Shown: positions 17,691-31,358, counted from the first letter of the stretch. The stretch is 64,000 bases of DNA from Pseudomonas sp. MWU13-2100 (GCF_023242365.1 NZ_JALLIX010000006.1:124001-188000), one strand, 5' to 3'. Notes: generated from the letters alone by a model not told the origin. Translations and numbers: made by a program.

Positions 17691-18790
17691 TAGCTACACA
17701 GATCCATCAATGCATTATCCCATTGGTCGAAGAAACCCTCGGGCCAGAAGGTGAGTCTTCCGTCTGGCTGTATGCCAGGGCTAACGAATGTGCTTCGACG
17801 AAGCGCTGGGTCCCGACTGAAGAAGTGCATGTTCACATCCGTAGAATTGAGCTCGCCATGCTTCACCGCCAGTCGCACTCCATTGAGAAGGTGATCGCTG
17901 TGTGTCTCTACGATCATTTGAATCCCAGCAGATGCGGCTAGGGCCACAAGTCGTCCCATCGCCATCTGACCACGCGGATGGAGGTGAGCTTCTGGGTTCT
18001 CGATGAGGACGAGGCCGCCTGCTGGCGTAGCTAAGCACGCAATGACAATGGGTAAGCTGTAAGCGAGGCCAAATCCCACGTTGGTGGAACGATACGCGTT
18101 GGACTCGCTGATTCCCGAGCCGAACGCGAAGCTTAGCCGAACGAAGTCAGTTCCAGCGACATCATGGACATCGACGCGCACTCCGGGGCTAAACTCCTGC
18201 ATCCACGCGTTTACTTGACTCAGTAAACCCGGTGTAGCCTCAGAATCTTCCGGGTAACGGATATTGGCCGGCACTGGTTCATCACGGAAGATGGCCAGAA
18301 AATGGGCTGCGAACTCCCCTTTGGCGCCTAGCGACTTATTCTGGCTTACAGCGTGGCGAGATTTGGCTGAAATGGTCTGAGGATTGACCCTGTCTGCGCG
18401 AAGGAATTGAAAGCGATCCGAGAACGGGACCACAGACAAGTCACTTTCCGTAGAGGCCGTGCTCGCCTCTAGGACATCGGCCTGCTGACTGTAAGCTACA
18501 GTCCAAGTAAACCGGACACCGTCTTGAACAAAGCCAATACCGAGCTCTTCAATATCGCTGTCTTCATGTAGGACATCGGACCCTACCCCAAGCTCGACAA
18601 AGGGTCCATTTAATAGCCAGCTTCCAGTGCTTAAGAAGCCAGCGTCTACAGACTGTCGAAGTATCCCCAACGACTGCAGCACCGTACTTTTGCCGGAGCT
18701 ATTCAGTCCCGAAAGCAAGGTGAGTGGGGCAAGCGGGATTTCAGTAGACTTGAATCCTTTGAAATTCGTCAGAGTCACCGCCTCAAGCAT
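17690..18790 (-). CDS. AAA-family ATPase (DUF3696/OLD-like, SMC-type P-loop)
   Basis: A 366-residue ATPase. The start reads MLEAVTLTNFKGFKS, a typical RecF/SMC-like N terminus. Walker A is GLNSSGKST (residues 28-36), a signature-like segment NVGFGLAYSLPIV is at about 237-249, Walker B is LVLIENPEAHLHP (about 261-271) and ETHSDHLLNGVRLAV holds the H-loop. This arrangement matches the COG4938/DUF3696 ATPases found in many defence loci. No TOPRIM nuclease domain is visible, so this protein alone is probably not a nuclease. The start at 18790 overlaps the end of the DUF262 gene by 8 bases; an upstream extension to 18892 would cover that gene and lacks similarity. Confidence 0.85.
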   Translation of the reverse strand: MLEAVTLTNFKGFKSTEIPLAPLTLLSGLNSSGKSTVLQSLGILRQSVDAGFLSTGSWLLNGPFVELGVGSDVLHEDSDIEELGIGFVQDGVRFTWTVAYSQQADVLEASTASTESDLSVVPFSDRFQFLRADRVNPQTISAKSRHAVSQNKSLGAKGEFAAHFLAIFRDEPVPANIRYPEDSEATPGLLSQVNAWMQEFSPGVRVDVHDVAGTDFVRLSFAFGSGISESNAYRSTNVGFGLAYSLPIVIACLATPAGGLVLIENPEAHLHPRGQMAMGRLVALAASAGIQMIVETHSDHLLNGVRLAVKHGELNSTDVNMHFFSRDPALRRSTFVSPGIQPDGRLTFWPEGFFDQWDNALMDLCS

Positions 18791-19973
18791 TTGCCACGCT
18801 CCGGAATATCTGTTCGATCCGATCAAAGCGGAGCCGCACTTTCGCTTGGTCACCCGTACCCTGCGAAATCGCGCGCTCGAACTCACGATCACTCATCAAT
18901 TCAATGAAGCGATCTTTCACTTGATCGCTCCGCGCAATTAGCAGGTTCTGTTTATGGGCTGACAATTCTGACAAGTTAACGGCCACGGCTTCGAATAAGG
19001 CTTTGTTGATAGGAAAGCGACCATCACCTTTCCTGTACCGCTTCCGAAATGCGTCATCGCCGAAGATCTCGGTAGCGACCTCCATTGCCCTGTCGAAGGC
19101 TTCCTTCTGCAACAGAAGCTCCTTCTCGTCCCAAGTGTTGACCGCTCGCATTGCCTGCCCCAGGAAACGATCAAAGTCCGTCGGTCGGAAGTTGACGGCC
19201 TTGGTCAGCCTGAAAGCGATAAACCTTAGAACCAGTTCTCGGTCGCTCATTCGGTCATCGCTGATAGCGTGGGCGGTAGCCTTGAGGAAGCGCTCGTCTT
19301 TGGCCCAGTCCTTTAAGAGTTTTCGGGCTTGACCGCCAATGAGGGCATGGCGCAGCTCCTGCGCGGATAGTGGAATACCTCCCGTGTTAATCCGCGCGAA
19401 GATGTTGTGCTTCACCACCTCCGGGGTGCCGTGACGGATCACATGGACGACGATTTCAGTTTCCTCCAAACGCCGCATCATTTTGGGCGTGAGGTCGTTG
19501 AACGTCTTTCCGCCGAACTGCGGCCCGAGGTACTCAAGGCCAGTTAGATTGAGTTGGCCATCGTCTATCGTGCTCGGGTCGATAAAGCGAGCGATAGCGG
19601 TTAATCGCTGGATGCCATCCACAATCGCCCACCCCTCCTCTTCGTCCTCGGCTGCGTAGAAGGTTGGCAGAGGTATCTTAAGCAAGATGGATTCGATTAG
19701 TCGGCTTTGGCGAACGTCTGTCCAGATGCCTCTGCGACGCTGGAACTCTGGGTCGAGATCAACCGCCTTATGGCGCAGTCGAGAAATCATCAGTCCGATC
19801 GTCATAGATCGAGTCTGAACCTCGATCAGCTCCGGATCGAATGGTTCGCCAATATCGACTGGAGAACCGGACTGGTCCTCACGCTCGAGCTCCACACCAA
19901 TGTTCTCGCCGAGCTGGTTTCGCTCCTCGGAAATCGCCGGCGTGGGTACATTGGGGACATCAACGGTCGTCAT
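18783..19973 (-). CDS. DUF262 domain protein
   Basis: A 396-residue protein with a DUF262 (GmrS/ParB-like) N-terminal domain. FQRRRGIWTDVRQSRLIESILLKIPLP (residues about 78-103) and VDGIQRLTAIARFID, with the nucleotide-binding DGxQR motif at 119-123, are clear. NTGGIPLSAQELRHAL is the third family block. The C-terminal half is helical and has no HNH/DUF1524 motif, unlike GmrD or SspE, which carry the nuclease. In known systems DUF262 domains bind and hydrolyse NTPs and sense modified DNA. Here it heads the operon; the following ATPase overlaps it by 8 bases. The first 50 residues are acidic and look disordered. Confidence 0.87.
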   Translation of the reverse strand: MTTVDVPNVPTPAISEERNQLGENIGVELEREDQSGSPVDIGEPFDPELIEVQTRSMTIGLMISRLRHKAVDLDPEFQRRRGIWTDVRQSRLIESILLKIPLPTFYAAEDEEEGWAIVDGIQRLTAIARFIDPSTIDDGQLNLTGLEYLGPQFGGKTFNDLTPKMMRRLEETEIVVHVIRHGTPEVVKHNIFARINTGGIPLSAQELRHALIGGQARKLLKDWAKDERFLKATAHAISDDRMSDRELVLRFIAFRLTKAVNFRPTDFDRFLGQAMRAVNTWDEKELLLQKEAFDRAMEVATEIFGDDAFRKRYRKGDGRFPINKALFEAVAVNLSELSAHKQNLLIARSDQVKDRFIELMSDREFERAISQGTGDQAKVRLRFDRIEQIFRSVANA

Positions 19974-20227
19974 CGTAATTCCTGCGTTAGGCTGTCACCC
20001 TACCGTACGGGCTAGCGGCACGTTAGCGTGAATCACCTGATCGCTAAGTTCATTGAGTAGTTACCAGGCGCTGATAAACTGATGGGTGATTCTAACAATC
20101 TGGCCGCTTTTTCGACAGTCATTCCGCAGGGCAAAGGGTGGGTGGTCAAGAGGCCCGGTGATCGTGCTGCGATGCACGTCCATAGGTGTTCACTGTGAAG
20201 TTGATAGGGTGTGAATCAGCCTGAGGC
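19974..20227. other. Non-coding right end of the island
   Basis: This stretch should hold the promoter of the three-gene operon and the right attachment repeat at 20179-20209. I see no gene. An AT-rich part near 20040-20120 lies just upstream of the DUF262 gene, but no clear -35/-10 pair can be assigned. Confidence 0.5.
20179..20209. repeat. Right flanking imperfect direct repeat (attR-like)
   Basis: Begins TCCATAGGTGTTCACTGTGA and is the partner of 15901-15930. It lies 18 bases from the stop codon of the MFS gene, so chromosomal sequence resumes immediately after it. Confidence 0.55.
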
Positions 20228-21517
20228 TCATTCCGGCGACTGGGAACAATACTGTGCCTGGCTTGATTCATCGTGGTTGACACCGGCACGGTCACGGCTC
20301 TTGGGAACAAGCAATACCAGCGCACCAGCGATGACTTCAAGAATCCCACTCGCGACAATCACCCTGCCCGGTTCGAAGCGGGCATAAAGCGCCGCACCGC
20401 AGGCGCCGGCAATCAGGATCGAAGCCCCCAGCGCGGCAAAACGCAGCCGGGCCAGGCCGGCGATTTCGCTCTGCCTGAAGGTGGTTTGAATCAGCAGGAT
20501 AAACGAGATGTCGATCACCGGACCGCCGAGTGCGGCCAACCCGGCGCCGAACATCATACCGGCCAGGATGTGCTCCGTCGGCAGGTACAGCACCGCCGCG
20601 CCGATGATCGCGATGCCCAGGCCGTTGAGCACCGAGCCAAAGCTGAAACCACCATACAGGCGGCGCAGTTGCAGGTTGCCGACGACAAAAATGCCGATCA
20701 GGTTGCCCATGCCATAGGTCCCCATGATCAGGCCGTAGACGGCAAAACCATGAACGCCAAAGCCCTGGATGTCGTAGCGGGTCACGGCCAACGCCATGCC
20801 AATGGAAACACCCAGGCTCCAGGCGACGTTGCCCAACCCGGCGCACACATACACCGCCTGCATCCGCCGCCGGCCGACCAGGCTGCGCCAGCCGGCGCTG
20901 AAGGCGGCACGCCGGCTGGTCAGCTTGAGCGGTTGACGCGGCAGGGCCTTGCCCAGCTTCATCAGCGCCCAGGCCGAGATCAGAAACGTCAGGCTATTGA
21001 GGGTAAACAGCTGTTCCAGTGGAATCAGCAGGGTGATGGCCGCCGCCAGCATCGGCCCGATCACCCGCGCCACCCGGATGATCGCGTCGAACAGCGCGTT
21101 GAGCGCCTGCAACTGGTCAGGCGCCGCGGCAATGCGTGGCAGGCTGGCGCGCAAGGCCGGTTCGAACAAGGAGTTGAGGATCATCATCAGCATGACCGGC
21201 ACCGCCAGGGTCCACAGGTTCATGAAGCCCAGCACCCAGGCCAGCATCGGTACCAGGGCAAACCCGGCGCGCACCAGGTCGGCGCCGATCATGGTGCGGC
21301 GATGGTCCCAGCGCTCGGCCCAGATACCGCCCAGCAAGGCGCCCGCCAAGGCGGCGGCACCGCGCAAGGCACCGAGCCAACTGGCATCGCTGCCGGCAAC
21401 CTGCACCGCCATCCAGGCCACGGCGATCGCAAACAGCTCATCGCCAATCGCCGAGAGCGCCAACCCTCCCCACAACAACGCAACCGGCCGCTGAAGCAAG
21501 GGTTTAAACAGTTTCAT
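20228..21517 (-). CDS. MFS transporter
   Basis: A 429-residue major facilitator of the enterobactin-exporter/macrolide-efflux type with about 12 membrane segments. The motif WAERWDHRRTMIGADLVRAG after helix 2 is the MFS loop 2-3 signature of this subgroup, and VARVIGPMLAAAI is in helix 5. The substrate is unknown; relatives export siderophores or drugs. The start at 21517 (MKLFKPLLQRPVALLWGG) was chosen because it places the first helix at the usual distance; the upstream extension to 21550 has no similarity. Its stop lies next to the right end of the island, so its 3' flank may have been changed by the insertion. Confidence 0.82.
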   Translation of the reverse strand: MKLFKPLLQRPVALLWGGLALSAIGDELFAIAVAWMAVQVAGSDASWLGALRGAAALAGALLGGIWAERWDHRRTMIGADLVRAGFALVPMLAWVLGFMNLWTLAVPVMLMMILNSLFEPALRASLPRIAAAPDQLQALNALFDAIIRVARVIGPMLAAAITLLIPLEQLFTLNSLTFLISAWALMKLGKALPRQPLKLTSRRAAFSAGWRSLVGRRRMQAVYVCAGLGNVAWSLGVSIGMALAVTRYDIQGFGVHGFAVYGLIMGTYGMGNLIGIFVVGNLQLRRLYGGFSFGSVLNGLGIAIIGAAVLYLPTEHILAGMMFGAGLAALGGPVIDISFILLIQTTFRQSEIAGLARLRFAALGASILIAGACGAALYARFEPGRVIVASGILEVIAGALVLLVPKSRDRAGVNHDESSQAQYCSQSPE

Positions 21518-21559
21518 CGAGCATGCGGCTCCGATCCCTCTCCAAACCAAGGCCAGGTG

Positions 21560-25888
<4,329 letters not shown>

Positions 25889-25964
25889 TACAGACTCCTT
25901 TGAGCAATGCGGCTATCCCTGGGTCAGGATGTCGATCTTCGGCGACTCGCCGTGTTTGTTGCCC

Positions 25965-27659
25965 TCATGCCATTCGCGGCCATGACGACAACACGGTGCA
26001 TATCTGGGTAAACGGAACCGGACGGCAATACAAAAAGCCCTGCATGATCCGACAACCCTGCTCCAGCAGGAGGTCGGCCTGTTGCTGAGTCTCCACACCT
26101 TCGGCCACCAGCTCAAGGCCCAGCGCCTGCCCCAACTTGATGATCGCCTCGACGATGGCCAGGTCGCTCTTGTCGAGGAGCATGTCGCGTACGAAGCTCT
26201 GGTCGATCTTCAGCACATCGATGGGAAAACGCTTGAGGTAGGCCAGGCTCGAATAACCCGTGCCGAAATCGTCGATGGCCACATGTACACCCAACTCCTT
26301 GAGTGCCATCAGGGTTTCCCGGGCGTTGTCGATGTCCCGGGCGAGGACCCCTTCGGTGATTTCCAGCTCCAGCCATTGCGGCGCCAGGCCGGAGTCACGC
26401 AGGATGCCCTTGACCATCCCGAGGAACGACTCTTCGCGAAACTGCACCGCGCTGATGTTCACGCTCACACAGATCCGATGCCCCAGTTCGTGGAGTTTGC
26501 AGGTGTCCTTGCAGGCCTGGAGCAACACGTATTTGCCGATGGGGATGATCAACCCGGTTTCTTCGGCCAGGGGAATGAAATCCGCCGGCGAGACCAGCTT
26601 GCCGTCGCCATTGCGCCAGCGGATCAGCGCCTCCATGCCGACCACGCAGTGGTCCCGGGCATCGACCTTGGCCTGGTAGAACACCTCGAACACCCCGTCC
26701 TCGATGGCCGCGCGCATATGCCGTTCAAGCAGGTGGCGGGCGCGCATGCCGCTTTCGATACCGGGAGAAAAGAACAGGTAGCGGTTGCGCCCCGCCTGCT
26801 TGGCCTGATACATCGCGGCGTCGGCGTGCCGGTAGAGCGACTCGAGGTCGTCGCTGTCTTCCGGGAAAACCCCGATGCCGATGCTGGCACTGAGGTCGTA
26901 GCGAGTGCCCTGCAACGAAAAGGGACTGGAAATGGCCGTCAGCACCTGCTCGGCAAAGTCACCCACCGCCTCGAAACCATCCACCTCCGACAACAGGATG
27001 ATGAACTCGTCGCCACCCTGGCGACTGAGGGTATCCATGCCACGCAGCAGCATCGACAGACGCGTCGCCACATACTTGAGCATCTGGTCACCGAGCGAAT
27101 GCCCCATGGAATCGTTGATGGCCTTGAAGTTGTCCAGGTCCAGCAACAGCATCGCCAGCCGCCCGTGATTGCGCCGGGCCATTTTCAGCGCCTGCTCGGC
27201 ACGGTCCTGCAACAACATGCGGTTGGGCAAACCGGTCAGGGCATCATGGTTGGCCAGACGCTTGGCTTCATTGCGCAGGGTGATATGGGCGTTGATATGG
27301 GCCCGGGCCACCGGGATATTCAGCGGTTTCTGGATAAAATCGATGCCGCCGTAGCCCAGGGCCTGGAGCTCATAGTCAGCCTGGGCATGGGAGGTGACGA
27401 AAATTACCGCCGCGTCGGACAGCTTGGGGTCGGCCTTTAGCGCCTTGCAGACATCGAAGCCGTTCATGCCGGGCATCTCGATATCGAGCAGGACCACATC
27501 GGGACGGTATTGACGCGCCACTCGCAGCGCTTCTTCGCCGCTGGTGGCGACATGCACCTGGGCCAGATCCCGCACTGACTCGCGGAGAATCATCGCGTCG
27601 GTCGCTTGGTCGTCAACGATCAGTACGACTGGAGCGGGGCTAAATGTGGACTCACGCAT
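25965..27659 (-). CDS. Response regulator with GGDEF and EAL domains
   Basis: A 564-residue cytosolic c-di-GMP enzyme. The receiver domain has Asp 59 in VVLLDIEMPGMNG. The GGDEF domain carries the intact active site GGDEF at 215-219 and, five residues upstream, an RxxD inhibitory site (RGMD, 206-209). The EAL domain has EAL at 343-345 and the later metal and catalytic blocks VNISAVQF, LEITEGVL, IDDFGTGYSSLAYLKRFPIDVLKID and AEGVET. Both diguanylate cyclase and phosphodiesterase activity therefore look possible, switched by phosphorylation. The start at 27659 follows a GGAG ribosome site at a good distance; a TTG or ATG further up (27698, 27692) has none. It is likely paired with the large hybrid kinase gene downstream. 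Confidence 0.9.
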   Translation of the reverse strand: MRESTFSPAPVVLIVDDQATDAMILRESVRDLAQVHVATSGEEALRVARQYRPDVVLLDIEMPGMNGFDVCKALKADPKLSDAAVIFVTSHAQADYELQALGYGGIDFIQKPLNIPVARAHINAHITLRNEAKRLANHDALTGLPNRMLLQDRAEQALKMARRNHGRLAMLLLDLDNFKAINDSMGHSLGDQMLKYVATRLSMLLRGMDTLSRQGGDEFIILLSEVDGFEAVGDFAEQVLTAISSPFSLQGTRYDLSASIGIGVFPEDSDDLESLYRHADAAMYQAKQAGRNRYLFFSPGIESGMRARHLLERHMRAAIEDGVFEVFYQAKVDARDHCVVGMEALIRWRNGDGKLVSPADFIPLAEETGLIIPIGKYVLLQACKDTCKLHELGHRICVSVNISAVQFREESFLGMVKGILRDSGLAPQWLELEITEGVLARDIDNARETLMALKELGVHVAIDDFGTGYSSLAYLKRFPIDVLKIDQSFVRDMLLDKSDLAIVEAIIKLGQALGLELVAEGVETQQQADLLLEQGCRIMQGFLYCRPVPFTQICTVLSSWPRMA

Positions 27660-27698
27660 TCCTTGCTCCCAGGCAATTCCTTTGTAATTCATGACCAA

Positions 27699-28003
27699 AG
27701 AGCGCTGACGTGGCGTCGCTCCTTACACCCCCGCCAACCTTCAGTCGTTCACGGCGTTGAAAGGGAGCGCGGACGTCTATTGGTTATAGCTGACGCAAGG
27801 CACATAGCCACCCCGCCGAAGCTTCTTCTGCGGTGCATTGACCCAACGGTCGGCATCCAGGCAAACACGAACCCGCAGGAGCCGGCTTGCCAGCGATGAG
27901 GCCGGAACATCCGCAACATCATCTGCGCCGTATACATTGCCATCGCCAGCGGGCCGACGCCTACAAGGGATCGCGGCGTTTTCCAGTGCCCTGTTCAAGC
28001 CGC
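27699..28003. other. Intergenic region, no gene seen
   Basis: About 300 bases between two minus-strand genes. It contains one REP-like half element near 27874-27905 (GGAGCCGGCTTGCCAGCGAT). No convincing reading frame or RNA gene was found. Confidence 0.6.
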
Positions 28004-30751
28004 TCAGCGGGAATCGCCCAGCAATCCCAGCTCCTGCGCCCGCGCCACGGCCTGGGTACGCCGCTCGACCCCCAGTTTGCTGTTGATATGGCTGGCGTGG
28101 GTTTTCACTGTGTGCAGGGAGATGAATAACTGGTCGCTGATCTCCTGATTCGAACAGCCCTGGGCGATCAGGTGCAGGACGGCCAGTTCGCGGGTACTCA
28201 GGCTGTCGATGGGCTGCGCCAACTCCCCCGCCTCGCGCCCGCCCTGGGCCGGCAGCAGCGCCAGCAGGCTTTGCCGCAGCGGCGTGTCGGGGCCGAGCAG
28301 CAGTTGTTCGCGCATCCACAGCGGATGCGCCTTCGCCAGGGCCTGGAACGGCAACAGCGCGCCGCCCGTGGTGGCCTCCACCGCGCGGGCGAACAGCGGC
28401 CGGGCTTCGGCCTCCCGCGCTGTCGCCAGCAACACCAGCACCCACTGATTCCAGGCCATCACGCTGAGCAACTGGCTACCACTGGCCTGGCCCTGCTCCA
28501 CCAGTCTCGCCAAGCGCTGCTGCGCGGCCGCCGGGTTGCCGCGCAACGCTTCGAGCAGCGCCTGCTGCAACTGGATATGCAGGGGCAGTTGCAGGTGGAA
28601 CTCCGGCGCCGCGGCCGGTTGATCGCCGTTATAAGTCTGCTCCAGGCGCCCCAGCCAGGCTTCGGCCAGGTCGATACGGCCCTGGGCCAGCCACAGTTGG
28701 CATTTCATCAGGGTGATCATCGCCAGGTAGTAGATCGGCGGCACATCCCAGATATGCATCAAGCGCTCGGCCTCGGCCAGTTCGGCAAAGGCCTTGGCGA
28801 ACTCGCCGTTGCGCCCGTCCTGGCTGGCAATCACGCAATGCCCGAGCAACACGCTGATATCCCGGCAGGCCCGCGCCTCGTGAAGGCCGGCGAGCAGGCG
28901 AAGGCGTCCGGCTTCGGGTTGCAGACGCAGGGTCAGCAGGTACCCTTCATACAAAGTCAGCCGGGCACGGGCGGCGTACAACCGCTGGGCGGACAAACCC
29001 TCCAGACGCTGCAAGCCCTGGCGGACCTCATCCAGCGCTCGCAGCACCTCGCCACGGGCCTGGAGCACGCGCGCCCGGTCGTAATGGGCCAAGGCCTCGA
29101 ACAAGGGGTTGCCGACCCGCTGGGCAAGCTCCAGCGACTCACGATTCAGGCCACGGGCGCGCCACAGATCGCCATCGGCAATCGCCAGGTTGGACAGGGT
29201 CGACAGGCACACCAGGCGCTGGCCATAGCGTTTATGCGGCAGGCTGAGCAAGGCTTCGCCGCAATAGGCCTGGGTTTTCTGGCGATCCCCCCTGCCGCGA
29301 GCGATGATCCCGCTCAGGGCCAGCCATTGCGCGAGCATGGACTTCTGCGCCGTGGCCGAGGGTGCGGGCAGGAAGCGACTCAGATGACTGGCCAGTTCTT
29401 CGGCCGCATCCAACTGGCAGGCCAACCCCAAGGCCCAGGCGTAGAGCACGATCAAGCGTGGTGTGCTGACCAGCAGGCGGTCGGGCAAGTCGGTTTTCCA
29501 ACGCAGCAACATGCCGACGTTCTGCTCGGCCAGCAGTTGCTCTTCCGAGAGGTTCTGCACCAGGTTGGCCGCCACATCCAGATGCCCGGCGCGCAGGGCC
29601 TGTTCCACCGCTTCATCGAGCAAGCCCTGGGTACTGAACCAGCGGCAGGCACGCAGGTGCAGGCTGGCGCTGGGGACCAGGGCATTGCTCGGCGGACGGC
29701 TGCGCAGCAGATCGGAAAACAGGTGGTGATAACGGAACCAGTGACCGTGTTCGTCCAGGGGCACGAGGAACACCTGGTGCGATTGCAGGTAGCCGAGGAT
29801 CTGCGCGCTGTCGTGGGACTCGCGAATGGCATCGCACAGCTCGCTGCAAAAGCGCTCCTGGGGCGCGGTGTCATAGAGAAAGGCCTGGACCTCGGGCGGC
29901 AGGCAGTCGATCACTTCTTCCAGCAGGTAGTCGCGAATCAGCCCAGTGCCACCTTGCAAGACCTGGGGCAACGCTGTATCGCTGCTGGCCTGCGCCGCGG
30001 CCAGCAGCCAGAAGCGCAAGCCGGCCACCCAGCCCTCGCTGCGTTCGATCAGGGTGTGCAGCGCCTCGCCATGCAAGGAACTGCTGTGGCGCGCGAACAG
30101 ATCCAGGGATTCGTCGTGGGTCAGGCGCAAGTCCTGCTCGTTCAGCTCCAGCAACTGTCGCGACAACCGCAGGCGCGCCAGGTGCCACTCCGGCCGCTGC
30201 CGACTGGTGACCAGCACCAGCAGACCGGCGGGCAGGTGGTTGAGAAAAAACTGCAGGCTGCGGTCCAGCACCGGGCCCTGGGCCAGGTGGTAGTCGTCGA
30301 GCACCAGTAACAGTGGCGTGGCGCTGGAAAGATGCTCTGCCAGTTCGTCGAGCAGGCCGTCCAGCCATTCCTCGAAGGCAAAGGGTTGATGGCGCTGGCG
30401 CATTTTCAACAGGCCCAACGCCTGGCTGCCGACGCCCAGGAAGTAATGTTGCAGACCGTCGAGCAGGCGCTCGAGGAAACGTCCCGGATCGTTGTCCCGC
30501 GGGCTGAGCCCCAGCCACAGGCTCTGCCAGTGCCCGGGCAGGCCCTGGCAGAACTCCACCGCCAGGGAGCTCTTGCCGAAACCGGCCGGAGCGCTGACCA
30601 GCAACAGACGCCCATGCAACCCGGCGCCGAGGCGTTCGCACAGGCGGGGTCGCAATACATAGCCGTCCGGCAGTGGCGGACGGTAGAAGCGTCCTTCCAG
30701 GGCCGGTATGGCCGGGCCCACGGGACCTTGCATACGGGACAGATCAGTCAT
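28004..30751 (-). CDS. MalT-like LuxR-family transcription regulator
   Basis: A 915-residue regulator of the LAL/MalT type. Near the N terminus, LLVSAPAGFGKSSLAVEF holds Walker A (about 54-62), and LLLVLDDYHLAQ is Walker B. A long helical TPR-like middle follows, and the C terminus is a LuxR helix-turn-helix (LSTRELAVLHLIAQGCSNQEISDQLFISLHTVKTHASHINSKL). Such STAND ATPases activate transcription after binding an inducer. The gene lies next to DUF1329, DUF1302 and acyl-CoA ligase genes on the same strand. The same arrangement occurs in P. putida, where I recall functional genetics linking the cluster to ester and fatty-acid use; I could not check this. It probably activates that cluster. Confidence 0.9.
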   Translation of the reverse strand: MTDLSRMQGPVGPAIPALEGRFYRPPLPDGYVLRPRLCERLGAGLHGRLLLVSAPAGFGKSSLAVEFCQGLPGHWQSLWLGLSPRDNDPGRFLERLLDGLQHYFLGVGSQALGLLKMRQRHQPFAFEEWLDGLLDELAEHLSSATPLLLVLDDYHLAQGPVLDRSLQFFLNHLPAGLLVLVTSRQRPEWHLARLRLSRQLLELNEQDLRLTHDESLDLFARHSSSLHGEALHTLIERSEGWVAGLRFWLLAAAQASSDTALPQVLQGGTGLIRDYLLEEVIDCLPPEVQAFLYDTAPQERFCSELCDAIRESHDSAQILGYLQSHQVFLVPLDEHGHWFRYHHLFSDLLRSRPPSNALVPSASLHLRACRWFSTQGLLDEAVEQALRAGHLDVAANLVQNLSEEQLLAEQNVGMLLRWKTDLPDRLLVSTPRLIVLYAWALGLACQLDAAEELASHLSRFLPAPSATAQKSMLAQWLALSGIIARGRGDRQKTQAYCGEALLSLPHKRYGQRLVCLSTLSNLAIADGDLWRARGLNRESLELAQRVGNPLFEALAHYDRARVLQARGEVLRALDEVRQGLQRLEGLSAQRLYAARARLTLYEGYLLTLRLQPEAGRLRLLAGLHEARACRDISVLLGHCVIASQDGRNGEFAKAFAELAEAERLMHIWDVPPIYYLAMITLMKCQLWLAQGRIDLAEAWLGRLEQTYNGDQPAAAPEFHLQLPLHIQLQQALLEALRGNPAAAQQRLARLVEQGQASGSQLLSVMAWNQWVLVLLATAREAEARPLFARAVEATTGGALLPFQALAKAHPLWMREQLLLGPDTPLRQSLLALLPAQGGREAGELAQPIDSLSTRELAVLHLIAQGCSNQEISDQLFISLHTVKTHASHINSKLGVERRTQAVARAQELGLLGDSR

Positions 30752-30892
30752 GGCCGGCTCTTGTTGAAAGGCTGTTATCGGCAGGCGAATGTCCGCAGAC
30801 TAGCGGTAAAAAGCGCCGTAATGAAGGCTTATTGTCGTAATTTTGCCGAAAAGCATCGATTCTGAAATATTTAGCGACACATATCCCGCAAG

Positions 30893-30924
30893 CAAAAAAA
30901 CGCCCCGAATCAGCCGGGGCGTTT
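30893..30924 (-). terminator. Intrinsic terminator (minus strand)
   Basis: ACGCCCCG and CGGGGCGT pair around a short loop; on the minus strand the stem is followed by seven T residues. It terminates transcription coming from the DUF1302-DUF1329 genes, before the LuxR-type gene. Confidence 0.85.
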
Positions 30925-30955
30925 CAACGCAGGATGCGGCCTGCGCTAGTGAAAG

Positions 30956-31355
30956 CGGTGTTTCAGTGGGAGTGATGCTTGTGCGGGGAAGCGGTGCTTG
31001 TGGGAGCGGTGCTTGTGGGAGCGGCGCTTGTCAGATCGCCGCACCGCCGCGAAGCTTTTAGCGACCTCAAGGGCGCCTTCGCGAGCAAGCTCTGCTCCCA
31101 CAAAAGCTCTGCTTCCACACAAGCACCGCCCCCACAAGAGCTCTGCTTCCACACAAGCACCGCCCCCACAAAAGCTCTGCTTCCATACAAGCACCACCCC
31201 CACAAAGGCTCTGCTTCCACACAAGCACCGCCCCTACAAAAGCTCTGCTTCCACACAAGCACCGCCCCTACAAAAGCTCTGCTTCCACACAAGCACCGCC
31301 CCACAAAAGCTCTGCTTCCACACAAGCACCGCCCCACAAAAGCTCTGCTTCCACA
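30956..31355. repeat. REPIN expanded into a tandem repeat array
   Basis: The right half holds eight head-to-tail units, each containing GCTCTGCTTCCA and ACAAGCACCGCCCC. Unit starts at 31106, 31140, 31174, 31208, 31242 and 31276 show a 34-base period; the last two (31309, 31342) are 33 bases apart because one C is lost. The left half (30966-31030) holds three inverted copies of the GCTTGTGGGAGCGG type. The array ends four bases before the DUF1329 stop codon. The units are REP-derived, so a REPIN has apparently amplified here. Confidence 0.85.
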
Positions 31356-31358
31356 GTG

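Larger units (their letters stand above)
15906..20210. mobile_element. Putative small genomic island
   Basis: A segment of about 4.3 kb bounded by imperfect direct repeats, with a decayed tyrosine recombinase at the left end and a compact three-gene minus-strand operon (DUF262 protein, ATPase, unknown protein). Base composition is visibly more AT-rich than the flanking genes and codon choice is less GC-biased. Flanking genes are ordinary chromosomal genes. The boundaries are inferred from the repeats only. Confidence 0.6.

Noticed and set aside
31098..31355. CRISPR array
   Set aside because: The units are contiguous without unique spacers and derive from a REP motif, so this is a tandem repeat.
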